A DNA stretch of 64,000 nt. Origin: Cyathus striatus (lineage: Eukaryota > Basidiomycota > Agaricomycetes > Agaricales > Nidulariaceae). The stretch is from assembly GCA_025738555.1 (NCBI GenBank), contig JAOVFP010000003.1:4774001-4838000 (forward strand), in the 5' to 3' direction. The position numbers and the translations under genes are program-made. Position 1 is the stretch's first letter. Each line of letters starts with the position of its first letter. A model generated the notes under the pieces. It saw only the letters and a list, made by a program, of their open reading frames with translations, had not been told where the DNA came from and made no database searches. This document shows, piece after piece, positions 1 through 11,294 of this stretch.

Positions 1-622
1 AATGTGTTCAACGTATACGCTTTCTGTAACTTGCACGATGTACGCTCACTCTTCTTTTTATTTTTCATTGGTTCTTATCTGTTGCTAGGTCTCTTGGGGC
101 ACCAAAGGCAGCGACAAGGACGATGCCCTGCCATCCCTCAAGTCCAAGACGTCCCTAGGTTCTAATGCCGCAGTAGTTGAAGATACGACCAACACTCAGG
201 AAGACGTTGATGCATTTTTCCAGGAGACTGTTACTCGTGCCCTTGCCAAGATCGACGCAAACGAGGTTCGCGAGAAGCCTACCATGGACGATGATAACAA
301 GACCTTTCGTACTCGTCTCGTCGCCCTGTGGCTCCTTTCGAACGCTATCCTTGCTGTTAGTGTCGAGAACATTGGTGGATGGTTGAATGTTTTGGACCAG
401 GACATTTCGAAACAGAAGATCCAGGACTGGCAAACTCAGATGGTTTCGAAGAGGAACATGTACTTCACTTTCCTTCTATTCGCCACTTTCTTCCTTTCCT
501 TTATTCGCTTCGTAGGGGTAAGTCGTCTTTATGATACCTATGTTCAATTGCTAAGACAGGGCTTAAAGTGCGTTTACTACTGGGCCAAACTTCATCTCTT
601 CAAGTTTTGCAGGAAGAACTAA
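1..622 (+). CDS. Chitin synthase, C-terminal part (5' end outside window)
   Basis: Chitin synthase polymerises UDP-GlcNAc into chitin at the plasma membrane. Bases 1-39 read NVFNVYAFCNLHD; a 49-base intron (40-88, GTACGC...CTAG) follows, and translation resumes with VSWGTKGSDK. This is the junction region of class I-III chitin synthases just after the catalytic core. A linker and the C-terminal membrane segments follow (LWLLSNAILAVSV, then YFTFLLFATFFLSFI). A likely 42-base intron (518-559) leads to a basic tail ending at TAA 620-622. Reading through that intron keeps frame, so the last splice is uncertain; an acceptor near 612 is a weaker option. The catalytic domain lies left of the window. 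The gene is tail-to-tail with membrane copy A. Confidence 0.9.
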
Positions 623-802
623 GTCTTTGCCTTGGGTCCTGGATAATTCACAGGAGAAGACTGTTGCACGCTGTATTTACGCAGTTTACACTTGGACAGG
701 ATCCAAGCAATACACACTTTCCTATGATACCTAAGTAACAATACCCCTAAATCAAATAGAACATAACAAATAAAAGGAAGATGCAAGAGATAAGCAACGC
801 GG

Positions 803-2583
803 TCATTCAGGTAAAGTGGGATTTACCAAGAGATATACAAACGCAAGGAAAAGGAACGCAGTTCCGCCTGCTAGCCCAATACCGCCAATCCATGCAACCC
901 GCATTCCCGCGAGATCCGCCATCTGTGGCAGTATAACATTATAAGCTGCGGCTCCAAGGCCAAAAGCGCTACTATTACAGTAGCACCTGTCGAAGAAATT
1001 GGTAAATTGGAACATGCACGACGCGATGATCCATATTGCATTAAGTGAGGCGATAAATTTTCCTGCGCGACGAAGCAGAATTGCAAATAATCTGACAACG
1101 CCATGTATAGAAATCCTCCGATGGGACGAATTGTCTTTACAACAATAATAAGAGAGGATGCTTGAAATAAGGAAAAGAAACCACGCAATGCTAGACAGCG
1201 CGCCGTATGTGATGTACGATGCAGAACGGCACCCAAGCCCTGACAGTGATTTGAACGTGTAAGAATGTATGCTTCCCGGCGTAATAATCATGAACTTAAG
1301 TGCTCACCACGTGTGGGAGTGAACCAGACCACAACAACTGCAGAGCCCGTAGTTCCCCACTGCAGCATCAATGCGAGCATAGATGCAATACATATACGAG
1401 GAACAACACAGCAGCCATGAAATCTCCCGCGAATATTGCCAACCTCATATGTGCAGTACATTTCAACTTGGGACCTGGTTCCGGTCCGATTTTCGTCGCA
1501 GACGGATTGACCCTTTTCCGCTTCCGCCCACTGGGCAAATCGGTCCACTGGTTTGTGTTGCTGTGCATTAAGAGCAGCTTGCCTAAATGCACCAGAAACC
1601 TTCTCAACTGCTTCCGTCCATGGAAGGAAGCGGGCGTAATTGTAGATCGGAGCAGTGTATTGCTCGTCAGTTCGAAGAGCATCAGAATTACTAGAGTCAA
1701 GATATATTGCTCGAGCTTCGGATATATTGCCAACATACACAGGCTCTCCACTATCATTAGTAACGAAAGCCATCTTGTGCACCTTTTCAAAAGCTTTGCA
1801 GAGCTGTTTCGAGTCGCATTTAGGCGAAATTAGTAGCCAACCTACAACGATGGGAAGAAGCCAGAGCCAGAGTGATCCAACTGCTTGACCATTTGATTCA
1901 ATAGCGTCTGCGATGTTATCTGTGTAAGAATCAATGACTGTAAACAAGTATGCAATGACCACCCATATTATGGAAGCGGCAGCCGCAATCGACGAAGTAT
2001 ATGCATAGTCAAGTCGATCCACGAGCTCTTTCCACCATTCGTCATTATGTGGAAGGATAACGAGAGAGGAAAGTAAAGCTCCATCGCTATTGATTCTGAG
2101 CGGGGATTGCTGAAGGCTGCTTAATATGCGAACAGCGTTCTATGCGTTTGGATAATTATATCCACCGAAGTGATGGGCTATCCACCGTCCATTCAAAACT
2201 GTAAGTGCAAGCGAATATCCCGCTAATGTTGGTGACCCGACAGTCAGCAACATTGCTTCCAGGTTAATGAGGTTATCGTTTGCACCGAATGGTAACTGCG
2301 AAACAAGAGCAAGCCATGGAAGCAACCAAGAGCCAAACTGTTGAGAAAAAATAGACCAGTCGAAGGGTTCTTGACCTGCACCACAGTATTTGATGCAGTT
2401 GTCGTAGCTGACCGCTGTGGCGACCGAAACATTCACTGGTTTTCCCGAGCTGTTTAATCCGATAGGTCCATAATCACCCCTCCTGACGTCGGTCATGCAG
2501 TCATTGAAGTTTACTGCGGCCCGCGACTGAAGGGGGAAAGTTGCAACACACAGAAAGATCAGCGCAGTGTAATCGCCTATCAT
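803..2583 (-). pseudogene. Multi-pass membrane protein family, copy A (one in-frame stop)
   Basis: Family of unknown function with four loci in this window. The predicted protein has a signal peptide (start 2583, matching the start used in copies B and E), a cysteine-containing N-terminal segment with DYGPIGLNSSGKP and CGAGQEPF, then about eight hydrophobic segments, the last ending in NPTLPE. Exon 1 is 1308-2583 and exon 2 is 803-1239; the 68-base intron has a GTGAGC donor after FTPTRG. At 2140-2142 an in-frame TAG replaces the Arg codon of paralogues (NYPN-A-stop-NAVRILSSL against YPNARNAVRVLSS in copy E). The frame is otherwise open on both sides, so this looks like a young nonsense mutation rather than decay. 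A functional short product or polymorphism cannot be excluded. Confidence 0.8.
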
Positions 2584-2595
2584 ATCTAAATGCAT

Positions 2596-4905
2596 GGCTT
2601 AGACCTTATTAATACGATAGGAACCAAGGCTAATTCTTACTGGCATGACAAGTTACGGACCCGAAAGACTATAGGTTGGCTCGGAATGCTACATATTAAA
2701 AGGTAGAGAGAAGTAGATGGGAATTTTAACGTGCTATTGGTTAAAAGCCAAAGCAGTGCCGTCGATACGGTTTTAAATTATGACTGCATTTAGTCCTCCA
2801 TAACGAAGATTGCATGGGCGAACGAATCTTAAGTAAAATCAGAAATAGGTAGTCAGAATAGTTCCATGACTCGGAACTTACCAAATATAAATCAAACTTG
2901 ACCTCTACTTGCTCCACCAAGTAATCACCAGCATTGTTCGCCGCTGATTCTCCGGACTGCTCAAATCAGTTAACTATGTTACCGCACATTTCTCAATGTT
3001 TTCATATTAACGTACCTGTTATTTCCTACCGTGAAGACTCTGCCACTTTCAACGTGTCATACAATGTACATAACAGTGACCCTACCCATTTCCTTGTGAT
3101 TGCCTTCGAGAGTAATTTCAGCCTCTTTTTTTCTTTATTGATGTAGCCAAGATATTGGATTAATCACAGTGAAAGTACAATACTCTCATTAACGAATGAT
3201 TGTTTTACGCCACCGACTGGCAATCTGTGAGAATGAGCATCCGCATCCGTCGAACACTTATGGATAACGCCGAGAAATGTTTTCCGTAGTGGTAGATCGA
3301 AGATGTGCTAGAAGTATGATTTGTCCCCGTCAATCGTCCTGTACTTGTTTAAGTATACCAAAAATAGCCAATTACCTCAATCGTTGACTTCCCCCCCTGT
3401 AATCCAACCGAAGCGTCGTTGCACGCGCTTAAAAGTTTTTGCCAGATAGAAATACAGACGAATCATATGCTATCGTCTCGGAATGCATCACGAAAGCATC
3501 ACCGATGTTATGGGTGCAACACTTTCAGTTACAAAGCTTGATCAAAGGTTGGATATGGTACTAAGTAGCTTCTCAACATACTATAGTGCGTCTATTAGTA
3601 CGAGGAGCAACACGATGAAAATAGACCACACCCAAGAGCCAAGTATGTACATCTGACTCCCACTGTCAAAGAAAATCACCCCGTAAGACCCATGGGCGAT
3701 AGAGTATGGTGGCATATTCTAGTACAACATTAAGTTCTAAAATACAGCTGAATTAGTCCTGAGCTCGCTCACTGTCTCGCTTTTTGTGGACTGTTCGGGG
3801 TCTTTGGAGACCTTAGCAGTGATACTTTCATTTCTGATTCCAATAGGCTGGCTCGGTCGGAAACATATACTGTCGCTCCGTCCTATACAGGAGATGATCG
3901 CGCAGCGTGATGTTTTAGCCTCTGTATCATTCCTACATCGCAATGATCATTTGACCGAGTTGCCCGGACATGTAAGCTGATAGTATGGGCATCGACTATC
4001 TTATCTTACTGCCTCGTGAAATAGGAGTACGCATAGGGACGCCGAGCGCTTGTAGCATAGTGCAATCAGAAGTTATCAGCCTAGAGAACCCATGACGTAC
4101 CAGCCCTTGTTGCTGTAGCCTGTCAACTGTGCATCGCATTGCATATGTCCTCGGATATATGAAGGTTTTCCAAATAATCCAACCCACCCAACTACACCCT
4201 CGCGTGTTTTAGCACTGCTGAAGTCAGACTGTGGACGAATGTAGGTAATTATGTGATGATTTCCACTCCTGCTTTTCGTCACCGAACAATGGTTGACGGG
4301 GAAGATAGATGAACAGGTTGGCGGACATAAGTACCTATATATCAGATGCAAATCATGCAATCCTGTAATTCCATGAATCCATGATAAGCAGTGTAGACCA
4401 CATGTTTAGGCTGTGTATCAGGCTTGGTAGCCGTAGAGGGCCCCATGCAGGGATTCAGTGTATTTTGGAAGATGCGCCCGTGTATACTGATGTGGTGAGG
4501 ATTCATCAAACTGACCAGTAACCACATGGCCACCAAGAACCTTGAGGCTTGCGTTCAAACGCTGATTTAAGCGCCGACTGTATTTAACCTCGCGTTGACC
4601 CCGCGACCAAACCACCGCCTTTTAAGCTTCAAGTTTCAACTTGTCCTGGCCCGCTCCTAACTCATTACTACAGCTAGTCATCAAGCTAGTAAGAAGAATT
4701 GCGTGTGGTACCTTAGCGGCAATGACAAGTGGATGGACACATTGATGCACTGCTAGGACATGTACAAGAAGGCACTTCAGGTGCAATAATACAGTGACTG
4801 CAGTACCTTGGATCGTAGAAATTGATTTAATTATAAAGCTTCACATTATTATTTTACAGAAGTACAATACATAACATGGCTACAAATAAATTAAGTATAA
4901 TGCCT
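2596..4905. other. Intergenic, no gene recognised
   Basis: About 2.3 kb between copies A and B. Only short unconvincing open frames are present (for example 2934-3146 and 3786-3980), with no recognisable domain or splice pattern. Both flanking genes are on the minus strand, so the promoter of copy A should lie at its left side, near 2600-2900. Confidence 0.6.
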
Positions 4906-6696
4906 TCATTCAGGCAAAGTGGGATTAATCAAGAGGTATACAAACACAATGAAAATAATTGCAGATCCGCCAGCTAGCCCAACTCCACCTATCCATGCGG
5001 CCCGCATTCCCGAGAGGTCTTCCATTCGAGGCAATATCACGTTGTACGCACCGGATCGAAGTCCAAACACGCTACTATTACAATAGCACCTGTCGAAGAA
5101 ATTGGTGAACTGGAACATGCATGATATGACGATCCATATGGCATTAAGGATGGCGACAAATTTCCCCGCGCGACGAAGGTGAACAGCCAGCGATTTGGAA
5201 ATATATCTAATAAATTTGATGCCGGTCTTCTCGTACAGTTTTGACGTCGCATAATGCGAGAGAAAACTTGAAGTTGCAAGAAGAACCCATGCAAGAGTTG
5301 ATAACACTCCATAGGCGATGTACGAGCCAGAGCGGCATCCGAGACCTAATAGCATCCATCGGTAAGTCAATACTCATCGTTGCCAATCTTAAAGTACGAA
5401 GTACTCACCGCGGGTAGGAGTAAACCAAACAACAATAACTGCAGCGCCTGTTGTTCCCCATTGTAGCATCAACGCCAGTCCAGAAGCAATCAGTATGCGA
5501 GGAATGACGCTGGAACTCCATTTACTGGGAGCTCCATCCTCTTGCAAGGATGTACCAAAGCAATAGCTTTCAACCTCAAAAGAGTTGCCAATCCGATTTT
5601 GATCCTGGATAACTGAGCCCTTCGCAGCATTTACCCACATCGTATTGGCAGCTACGGGAATGTGCCGTTCGGCATTACGAGAAGCCGTTCTGAAGGCATC
5701 TAAGACCGTTTCAACTGCTTCTACCCATGGGAGGAAACGGGAGTAATTGTAAACGGGAGCAGTGTATTGCTCGTCCACTCGAACCACGTCCAGGTCGTTG
5801 GTGTCTTGAAGAAAAATGGCGCGACATTCGGAGATGCCTCTTGCAAGTATGGGGTCTCCATTGCTTTGAGCAATGTATCCCATCACGTGTACCTTATCAA
5901 AGGCTTTACGGACTTGGATGGAATCGCATTTAGGAGAGATTAACAGCCAACCTACAACGATGGGAAGAAGCCAGAGCCATAGCGATCCGACTCCTTGACC
6001 ATTTGAGTCGATAGCTTCTGTGATATCTCCCGTGAAAGAATCAATGACGGTAAATATATAGGCAATGATCACCCAACCCATGTTAGATGCTGCGGAAATT
6101 GACCAGGAATACGAGTATTCAAGCCGTTCAACGAGCTCTTTCCACCAATCATCATTATGTGGAAGAACAATGAGAGAGGCAAGTAAATTCATGTCTTCAG
6201 TATTGACCCTGAGGGGAGCCTGCTGAAGGCTGCTAAGTATGCGTACTGCCCCCCGCACATTTGGATACCGATATCCAATGAAGCGATGGGCAACCCATCG
6301 TCCATTTAGAACCGTAAGAGCGAGTGAATAGGCTGCTAGTGTCGGTGACCCGACAGTTAACAACATTGCTTCTAAGTTGATCAGTTTGTCATTTGTGCCA
6401 AACGGTAATTGCGAAACAAGGGCAAGCCATGGGAGCAGCCAAGAGCTGAATTGTTGAGAGAATATGGACCAGTTGAATGGTTCTTGACCAGCACCACAGT
6501 GTTTAATGCAGTTATCGTAGCTAATCGCTGTCGCGTCCAACACGTTCGTTACCGGTTTCCCTGAACTGTCTAATCCGATGGATCCATAGGTGTCGTTCAT
6601 GACGTCACTCATGCACTGGCTGAAGTTGACTGCTCGTGACTGGAGAGTAAGGGATACCAGGATAACGGTGAGGAAGGTTGATCGGTAGCCCCCCAT
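4906..6696 (-). CDS. Multi-pass membrane protein family, copy B (intact)
   Basis: An uninterrupted member of the family, 575 residues: exon 1 5409-6696, exon 2 4906-5345, intron 63 bases with a GTGAGT donor. The start at 6696 (MGGYRST) is preferred to an upstream in-frame start because it places the signal peptide directly before VNFSQCM as in the paralogues. Hydrophobic segments occur around WLLPWLALVSQLPFG, LEAMLLTVGSPTLAAYSLAL, GWVIIAYIFTVIDSF, LWLWLLPIVVGWLLI, the RILIASGLALML region, two in the first part of exon 2 and one at the C-terminus before NPTLPE. A central soluble region (around SPKCDS to RFLPWVEAVE) separates the fourth and fifth. The intron falls at the same codon (TRG/LGCRS) in all copies. 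No function is known to me; a surface or endomembrane protein is plausible from the signal peptide. Confidence 0.85.
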
Positions 6697-6729
6697 TATT
6701 GTATCTGCATACGTGGCTTTAGAATTCAT

Positions 6730-7832
6730 TAGGCCAGTTATATGGAGTGGTATATCACTTACTTTGTCTCAAGGGGCCGATCTGGAAGGTGAGCTAAACT
6801 AAATGATCTTGTATTAATGTTACAGCCCAGGGGGTGGGAGGAGAGGAATGAAGTCACGATAAATAGCTCATCGGCGCAGTGCATGTTACACTGTCAGAGT
6901 CACTTGAAGCCAGTGGAAAAGGCGGTGCTATGGGGTTGCTTCCTCGCTGAACAATTCTTTCTAAGTATAAATTCCCTTATCGGAATCTCGATAGCGGGAC
7001 TCGGGAACAACGTCACAGGGACGTAGTGCAATGAAGGTGTCCGCAGTTGGGTGAAGTTCGTGTACGGTTCCTGAAGTTGAAGCTCCAATGTTTGGAAAGG
7101 AGCTATGAGCGCCCTGGACTATTTGTATCCTTCAAAGATTAGCCTACCAGGCAGAACGCAAACCTGTCGGCCAATCTCCGATACAGTCCACTGTACGAGA
7201 TTCTGAGGTGCCATTATGGTTGCCGATGCAGATAGGAATGTCGTCTCGAAGTCCATTTCGACACAAAGGCTGTTGATTGTGTGACAGATTGGTGACAGAT
7301 GTCCAAGTCGTAGTGATAGCAGGCGCTAGCTAGCTCCGAATTTTCAGTATCTGGGTGATGACCGGTCCCAAGCTTCATCATGATTTTTTTTAATAGCAGA
7401 TTTATCACAGTTAATTTGGCTCAGTGTTGAAGCACAAAGGAGTATAAGCCTGAGTTGGTTTAGGTGTTGCCGGTGCTGAGTTGGTCTAGGTGTCGCGTTC
7501 TCACGCAAGTGCAGGTCAAGTGCAAGTTGAGTGCCACGCCTGTCAGGTCTGCCGCAGGCCCGCGGGCCGCATGACATTTGACTCAGCTCAAACTCAGCTA
7601 TCCAAGAACATAGTCGCTGAGATTAATCTCGATCCAAAAACATCCGCGCGCGTCGGTCCTATATTGGGAACGGAATAGGTCACGTGAATTCGTGGATGGG
7701 GATTTGATGAACCTACCACGGAACATAGCTGCTACCGCTAAGCGCTAAGAAGCTCCACTACTCGCTTCACTGCTAATGCACATCGCTGACCGTCCCCTGG
7801 CCCTGCTATGTCTCTTTCCTCACCCACTTGTT
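6730..7832. other. Intergenic upstream of copy B
   Basis: Should contain the promoter of copy B close to 6700-6800. No recognisable gene. A TATA-like or other defined control site is not evident. Confidence 0.5.
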
Positions 7833-8048
7833 ATGCCCGGACAACGTCGACACATCTCGAGAGAGCTTAAGGAGGTTGTTGTTCGCATGGACAATGAGAG
7901 TGTTTCACGCTATGATATTCGTCGGTTCACAGGGGTTGCGAGGTCTACACAAAAGCGGATACTCTCACTATATCGAAGCACAGGTAATGTTTACTGCATT
8001 CCTGTCAAGTGTGTGGTAAGTCGTCTTTCATACTCGCTATTTGTGTAA
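7833..8048 (+). mobile_element. Fragment of a Tc1/mariner-like transposase N-terminus
   Basis: From ATG 7833 the frame reads MPGQRRHISRELKEVVV followed by SVSRYDIRRFTGVARSTQKRIL. This is the pattern of the helix-turn-helix N-terminus of Tc1-type transposases common in basidiomycetes. Similarity ends near residue 53 at a possible splice donor (GGTAAT), and no DDE catalytic part follows. Family call is by motif only; it is a relic. Confidence 0.5.
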
Positions 8049-8049
8049 T

Positions 8050-9047
8050 TGATGTGTCATCTCAGTTTCTGGAAAGTTGTATTGAGTGGCAGAATTGGAG
8101 GAGATCTGCACTATTTCTGTGTCACTGACAACAATATCGTGTACTCTGAAACGACGCAGGTTTACTCAGAAACAGGTGAGCTGCGCGACAATCAACACCT
8201 ATGAATAAGCTGATTTGTGTTTCTAGATAGAACAGCCAGCATTTGAGCGCAATGAAGACAGAAGAATAAACTTCAAGATTTGTATTGCAAGCAATTACGG
8301 GGCAAACCAACTGGTTTTTGTGAATGAAAGTCACCTAAGCTGTTTCTCTGCATGACGTTCATATGGCTGGGCTGCGCGTGGAGTGTGCTCGCATAGGTGT
8401 GATATTTTTATCTGCTGGAAGCGGTGTGTATTGTCATACTCTCATTATGTCTTTCTCTCATTTCTACTTAGCTACTCAATCCTTCCAGCCCTATCTCTTG
8501 GTGGGACCAGATGATGAAACTGTTGAAGATAAGGAAGTGACAGTGGATGGGATATGGAGGATCAGGATGCCTTCCTGGGGGACCTGGATCGTGCTGATAT
8601 GAGTACTGGCACATAGTTAAACAATGTGTAAAGTGTACGACTCACCAGGTACATACCCACTTTATACACACCTGGTGGTGACACTCAGTAAATTACGCTG
8701 CTTGTCGTCTCCAACATTAAGGGACAATCCCAGTTTACAGTATAATGCTTGGAGGCAGCGTTAATTGAAAACTGGTGCCTAGAGTCCTGGTGAGCGTCAT
8801 ACCACAGTGTCATATTCTTGTTTAGGAATAGCCTGTTGGATCCTACCAGTAGCCTGGCTCAGATCATGCTGCCGACGAAACTCAGATGTATACTAAAAAG
8901 TCAAGGGGCTACAATGATAAGCAAAGCACTGTAAACTTCGAAATTTTGATATCATTGTCAAGCCAGGAAATGTACTCTAGTTCATTATCGTGTACTTTTT
9001 ACTGTTCATTTATTACTTGAGATTGACTAGGAAAGCAAATAGAAGGC
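8050..9047. other. Intergenic, no gene recognised
   Basis: No supported gene. Short open frames (for example 8363-8602) lack recognisable features. The area may hold more remains of the 7.8-kb transposase fragment. Confidence 0.5.
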
Positions 9048-9692
9048 TTATTCAGGCAAAGTAGGATTGATCAAGAGATTTATGAAAATTATGAAAATTG
9101 CCGTGGTCCCCCCTGCTAATCCTACTCCACCGCTCCATGCAAACCGCATACTGGAGAGGTCGTCTTTCACCAGTATTATGACATTGTACGCACCGCTTCC
9201 CAGTCCCAACACGCTACTGTTGCAATAGCATGTGTCGTAAAAATTTGTGAATTGGAACATACATGATACAACGATCCATATGGCATTAGTAGATGCTGTG
9301 AATTTCCCTACACGGCATAGTAAAATTGCAAGCGTCCTTGCGACAGATACTTGAGAGATTCTTCTCTGCTTGCCATTAACTGACTCGAATGACACAGCAT
9401 AATGCAAAAGGATGCTTGAGACCATGAGAAGAAACCAGGCAACAGTGGATAATATCCCATATGCCAAATATGAGCTCGAGCGACATCCCAACCCTATTGG
9501 GAATATGCATGAGTGCATAATTTACAAATGCATTGACCTCAGTGAGATACTCACCGCGGGTAGGAGTAAACCAGGCAACAACAATTGCAGCACCCGTAGT
9601 TCCCCATTGTAACATCAGTGCTAGCCCAGATGCTATAAGCATCCGAGGAGAGGCGTAGGAGAGCCCCCACCATTTACGAGGAGCATCCAGGG
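9048..9692 (-). pseudogene. Multi-pass membrane protein family, copy C: 3' half of a split gene
   Basis: Exon 2 (9048-9493) encodes GLGCRSSSYLAYG through to NPTLPE. The end of exon 1 (9555 to about 9692) encodes DAPRKWWG, PRMLIASGLALML and WFTPTRG. Upstream of DAPRKWW all similarity to the family stops at the sequence that also borders the 5' half at 42.7 kb. Exon structure, intron phase and frame match the intact paralogues B and E. This is the downstream half of the gene whose upstream half is 42705-43867 on the same strand, in the order expected for an insertion rather than an inversion. Confidence 0.88.
9677..9684. repeat. Candidate target-site duplication, left copy
   Basis: CGAGGAGC here and CAGGGAGC at 42705-42712 occupy the same place in the alignment of the split gene with paralogue B (ACTGGGAGC), so both flanks carry the same gene bases. 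Six of eight bases agree. It overlaps the first five bases assigned to the terminal repeat, so the exact end of the element is uncertain. Confidence 0.4.
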
Positions 9693-9769
9693 GGCCGCCT
9701 TCCGAGCAATTCGCGAAAGTAGCAGGGGAGGCGTTATGCACTGTGACACCTCTCGGATATGTCCGCTAA
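9680..9769 (+). repeat. Left terminal inverted repeat of the 33-kb element
   Basis: Begins GGAGCATCCAGGGGGCCGCC, runs through CGAGCAATTCGCGAAAG and GGGGAGGCGTTATGC, and ends near GGATATGTCCGCTAA. The reverse complement of 42615-42704 matches base for base over the first 60 positions and differs at about four positions in the remaining 30. Confidence 0.9.
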
Positions 9770-11294
9770 TTGATAGCCGGTTTATCACATGACGTTGTGA
9801 ATGGTGTCAGGGTGCCATCGCGTTGATTGTGTATCAATTGATTCTGATATGAATGCGCTCCTTGCACGCTGCCAACACATTGTAGCAGCATTTTAGTAGT
9901 TATACATTTATAATACTTAAGTCACACTCGACAGCCAGTAGATATAGTTAGAATTATATTCAATTGATGAGGGACAACTTTGGTTCTTGAATTGAAATAA
10001 AGTGGATGAAACATGTGGGGGTTAACATGTTCTTGCTAGATTTAGAGGGAGAGAAGACAGAGGACTTGCAATTGAGGTGTGTTCTGCTCACTAGGGTATG
10101 TGGAATTAATATCCAACATATACATATATTAGATTGATGTTGAGCCATGTGGATTCTGTGATGAAGAGGGGAAGTAGCTAACAAGTTTAATCAATAAAAA
10201 GAAAGGAGGATTGGCTATAGTATCTACTTGTCAGTATCAACATTCAGAAATGAAGTACAAAGCTGCCTCTACATTCAAGCCTTCAGCAAATCCATATACA
10301 AATGTTCCAATTCATTGTATATTATGCCCACCATCTACCTCTGGCATTCCAGAAACCATTTAGAAGTACAATACAGTTAATCATCTTATTCATCATTCAA
10401 AAGAAGACCCCTTACAACCAGGGAAGCATGTGAATGCAGAAATCCCTGGGCAAATGATGGTGGTGTTACGATTGTCGATATTCCAAAGAATATAATCGTA
10501 CAAGTCAAAAGTCACGTGACTTAACTGATCCGAAGAACAAGTTAAATCAGTTTCGAAGTGGTTTTTGTTACAAGACAAGAAACTTAAGTTGAAAGCTTAA
10601 GTGTTCGAAGTCGAGTAAGAATCAAGTAGTATTCTTTAAGCTGAAGCTTGAGCTCTACAGCCCAAGTTCCTACTGTTTAAATACAAACTAGTTCGTACTA
10701 ATAATAGATAAAGTATGAGTCAGAGAAAGTATGTAAAAGACTGTGCATTAATAAGGCACAGTAAAGAAGTGTGAAAATAAAATAAATATAGTACAATGAC
10801 TCGAAGGAAGTCATAAAGAAGTAAAAGTATGAGAAAAGTAAGTAAAATAAGTAATGGCTTATGTATAGCCATTATGAGTCAAAAGTATAAATAAAGCTGT
10901 GTAAAAGTAAAGATGTCACCTCAGGCAGGAGACTTCCCGCTTACTAAGAGCCCTTAAGGCCATTTCTTTTAAAGCTTTTTTTACCCCTGAAGGCCCCCCC
11001 GCAGGAACTTCCATTGCCTGGCAGTTTCCTCTGACTCATTCCCGCCAAGGTGAGAACCAAGTGAGAACTACCAAGTACTCGCTCAATGGGACACAGTAAC
11101 TTCCACCATGACACACTGGAAACTTCCCAGTCCCTTTTGTTCCACTGGTAGCTTCTCACATTCATAATAATTTCAACATAGCTTATTTTGTACCTTCTAA
11201 TTAGCGTGCAATAATGAATGGTTCAGCTTACATTTTATTATTTGTTCATCATTTATTGCTGCTGGGACTGCTTTTTCCAGCCTTTGACTAAGCT
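9770..11294. other. Non-coding left subterminal region of the element
   Basis: AT-rich DNA between the left terminal repeat and the transposase gene. It holds no recognisable gene. It contains the subterminal repeat at 10947-11003 and a small imperfect hairpin near 10580-10600 (AACTTAAGTTGAAAGCTTAAGT). The promoter of the transposase gene is expected close to 11200-11290. Confidence 0.6.
10947..11003 (+). repeat. Subterminal repeat, left copy
   Basis: GCCCTTAAGGCCATTTCTTTT, a short spacer, then CCCCTGAAGGCCC and a GC-rich end. A similar ~60-base sequence in the same orientation lies at 42064-42126. Both are within 1.3 kb of an end of the element. A transposase-binding or small nested repeat is possible. 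Confidence 0.6.

Noticed and set aside
2100..2180. An intron removing the TAG of copy A
   Set aside because: No GT-AG pair fits, and the paralogues have continuous coding sequence here.
1288..2583. Copy A as two separate genes
   Set aside because: The frame is the same on both sides of one TAG, and paralogues B and E run straight through.
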